The position numbers were made by a program, and so were the translations under genes. A model generated the notes under the pieces. The model ran no database searches and was not told the origin of the DNA. It was given only the letters and a program-made list of their open reading frames with translations. A DNA stretch of 38,639 bases from Flammeovirgaceae bacterium (GTDB lineage: Bacteria; Bacteroidota; Bacteroidia; Cytophagales; Cyclobacteriaceae), in contig JADJMA010000038.1 in the NCBI GenBank assembly GCA_016709845.1, forward strand, positions 1-38,639, read 5' to 3'. Shown in pieces: positions 37,167 through 38,639 of this stretch (positions are counted from its first letter, which is position 1; each line of letters begins with the position of its first letter).

Positions 37167-38385
37167 TTAATGCAGTAATATAAAGCCTGGGAGGCGGTGC
37201 CACCGCCCGACAATGTAATTGCTTTTGTCGAAATCAAGCTCAGGATAAATTGGTAATGATATCTCACGCGAATAAGAATCGTAGGCTACGGGATACTCTT
37301 CCATCTTATACCCACGTTCTTTGAATACTGTTAACAAGGGCAAGGGTTGAAAGTGCACGTTCACCGAAACACCTGCCGCGGTAATCTGCTCGATCATTTT
37401 ATCGCGTTGGGTTTCTGAAATTCCTTTGATGCGCAGGGCATATAGGTGATACGAAGATTTCTTCTTTTCTGAGTTCTGTGGTGGAAGTTCGGCCCAGGAA
37501 TATTCTGAAAAGCACTGAGCATAGTAATCAAACACTCTCTTTCGCTCGGGTAAAATATGGGTTTGATATTTTCTTTAACTGCGCTAGTCCAATGGCCGCA
37601 CCTAAATCGGGCATGTTCATTTTAAAACCCGGATAGACAATGTCATACTTCCACCCGGCTCCGTTTGTTTTAGCCAAGGCATCTTTTGTTTGTCCGTTTA
37701 ACGACCAAAGTTTTAAGGTTTTATAAACTTCTTCATTATTGAATGGAGGCGGCAGCGTAACACACATCGCACCGCCTTCGGCCGTAGTCACATTTTTTAC
37801 CGCATGAAAAGAGAATACGGTGAAGTCGGCCCAAGTGCCGATGGGTTTATTGTGATAGTGCGCTCCTATCGAGTGCGCGGCATCTGCGAGAATCAGGATG
37901 CGACCTACTTGTTGCTGGTTTTTTGTTGCTGGATTGAATCGACTTTTTACCTCTGGCTCGTTGACGAGTGTGCTAATTTGTTTGTAGTCGCATGGCCAGC
38001 CGGCTATATCAACGGGCATAATTGCTTTGGTCTTCGAAGTAATTTTATCACGGATTTTATTTACATCGATGTTAAAATCAGCACCACTATCCACCAGCAC
38101 CGGAGTGGCTCCTAAATGCATAACCACCAACGCAGTGGCAGCATAAGTATAAGCAGGAATAATCACTTCATCGCCACGCGTAACACCATACCAATGCAAC
38201 AACAACATCAAACCCGAAGTAGCCGAGTTGCAACACGCCACATGGTTAATCCCAACTTGTTGCGCGACTAATTTTTCCAATGCCAACACTTTGGGCCCCG
38301 AGGTAATCCAACCGCTGTCAAGCGATTCGAGCACTTCGCGTTTTACGTCATCATCTATGTAGGGTGGTGAGAAGGGGATTTTCAT
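37167..38385 (-). CDS. DegT/DnrJ/EryC1 family sugar aminotransferase (frameshift, repeat-derived C-terminus)
   Basis: Second PLP-dependent sugar aminotransferase. It begins MKIPFSPPYIDDDVKREVLE and has SLDSGWITSGPKVLALEKLV, CCNSATSGLMLLLHWYGVTR, IIPAYTYAATALVVMHLGAT, ILILADAAHSIGAHYHNKPI and VFSFHAVKNVTTAEGGAMCV, whose Lys is the PLP ligand. Then DIVYPGFKMNMPDLGAAIGL follows. One extra A near 37570 breaks the frame; repair gives KKYQTHILPERKRVFDYYAQ. VSVNVHFQPLPLLTVFKERG and EISLPIYPEL are typical of the C-terminal domain. After DFDKSNYIV the frame reads GRWHRLPGFILLH, encoded by a palindromic repeat at 37193-37207, instead of the usual last helix. About 405 residues. The exact sugar is unknown. 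Confidence 0.88.
37193..37207. repeat. Perfect 7+1+7 palindrome at the aminotransferase 3' end
   Basis: GGCGGTGCCACCGCC is a self-complementary sequence with one central base. It lies within the last codons of the aminotransferase reading frame and begins the repeat-rich interval. It could act as an RNA hairpin after the original stop. Confidence 0.7.
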
Positions 38386-38509
38386 TTTTGTTAGTCATTG
38401 AAATTTACTTGGCGGACTTGATAGCTCATCTTTATTTCATTTTTTTGTTAAGAAGCACAATTTTAAGGAATAGATATGGGATTCAGCGAGATCTACAATC
38501 TTAACCGGT

Positions 38510-38639
38510 ATTTTTTTATGACCCTAACATGTCATTGAATTCGAGGAGTTTAATGATTCGCTTAGACCCGATGAATTATGGGATCTCCGCTCAAAGGCTG
38601 GATGACAACACGGTGAGAGAAGGTTTGCTCCACGGCCGC
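38510..38639. repeat. Dispersed ~110-bp repeat family, copy C, at window edge
   Basis: Carries GTCATTGAATTC, GAGGAGTTTAATGATTCGC, TTAGACCC, ATGAATTATGGGATC and TTTGCTCCACGGCCGC in the order seen in copies A and B. The window ends inside it, which suggests that the contig broke at this repeat. The stretch 38386-38509 holds no gene; it is the upstream region of the aminotransferase. Confidence 0.8.

Noticed and set aside
36903..37267. ORFs on both strands in the G-rich gap
   Set aside because: Low-complexity, GC-rich and palindromic sequence. Translations show no family features, and the minus-strand one is the continuation of repeat DNA.

Overview
The window looks like a chromosomal segment of a Bacteroidota bacterium, most likely of the Cytophagales. 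The evidence is a giant secreted protein with a type IX secretion (T9SS) C-terminal sorting domain, an XrtF-type exosortase with its partner protein, DUF1573 and DUF6089 proteins, -7 boxes of the TAnnTTTG form, and moderately AT-rich coding sequence. No tRNA, rRNA, CRISPR array, transposase or phage gene was recognised.

Sequence quality is uneven and shapes the whole annotation. At least a dozen genes are split by one- or two-base indels, mostly in homopolymers, and these include the essential genes gyrB and trpS. Reading across frames restores family motifs each time, so I annotate whole genes and treat the breaks as probable consensus errors. The error clusters are at 1-660, 2421-3230 and scattered elsewhere. 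The stretches 10239-13601 and 19293-23587 read cleanly.

Layout. (1) 1-5.7 kb: ppk1 (partial) and gyrB on the minus strand, an LRR protein, a PPK2-type kinase, two tandem NTF2-like secreted proteins and a CoA-binding protein. (2) 5.7-9.2 kb: a minus-strand run of a MORN-repeat envelope protein, a FAD-dependent dehydrogenase with one in-frame TAG, and the CoA-binding protein. (3) 9.2-18 kb: housekeeping and aromatic amino acid catabolism, with tryptophan 2,3-dioxygenase divergent from glutaryl-CoA dehydrogenase, then wecB, a DUF1573 protein, trpS, 4-hydroxyphenylpyruvate dioxygenase and a phosphoglucomutase that lacks its substrate loop. (4) 18-23.6 kb: an HTTM membrane protein and partner, mtaB, a LolD-type ATPase, sucC and a DUF6089 barrel. 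(5) 23.6-38.6 kb: a minus-strand surface glycan and protein-sorting region.

The last region is the most interesting. It holds what reads as a full di-N-acetylbacillosamine-type set: a PglF/FlaA1-like dehydratase, a PglE-like aminotransferase, a PglD-like acetyltransferase and a PglC-like phosphoglycosyl transferase. A second aminotransferase and a second sugar transferase are also present. PglC, PglD, exosortase XrtF and the XrtF-associated protein form a chain of overlapping stop and start codons. A 59-residue protein with a signal peptide and a short C-terminal PID-CTERM-like anchor starts one base after the stop of a roughly 1,960-residue T9SS-sorted repeat protein, next to the dehydratase. 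I infer that this locus couples a lipid-linked glycan to exosortase-type anchoring, with the small protein as candidate substrate.

Intergenic DNA in the right third is rich in repeats: a heptamer array, a GC-rich palindromic family, and a roughly 110-bp family that also forms the right edge of the window. Three genes appear to run on into such repeats and to gain repeat-encoded C-terminal tails.
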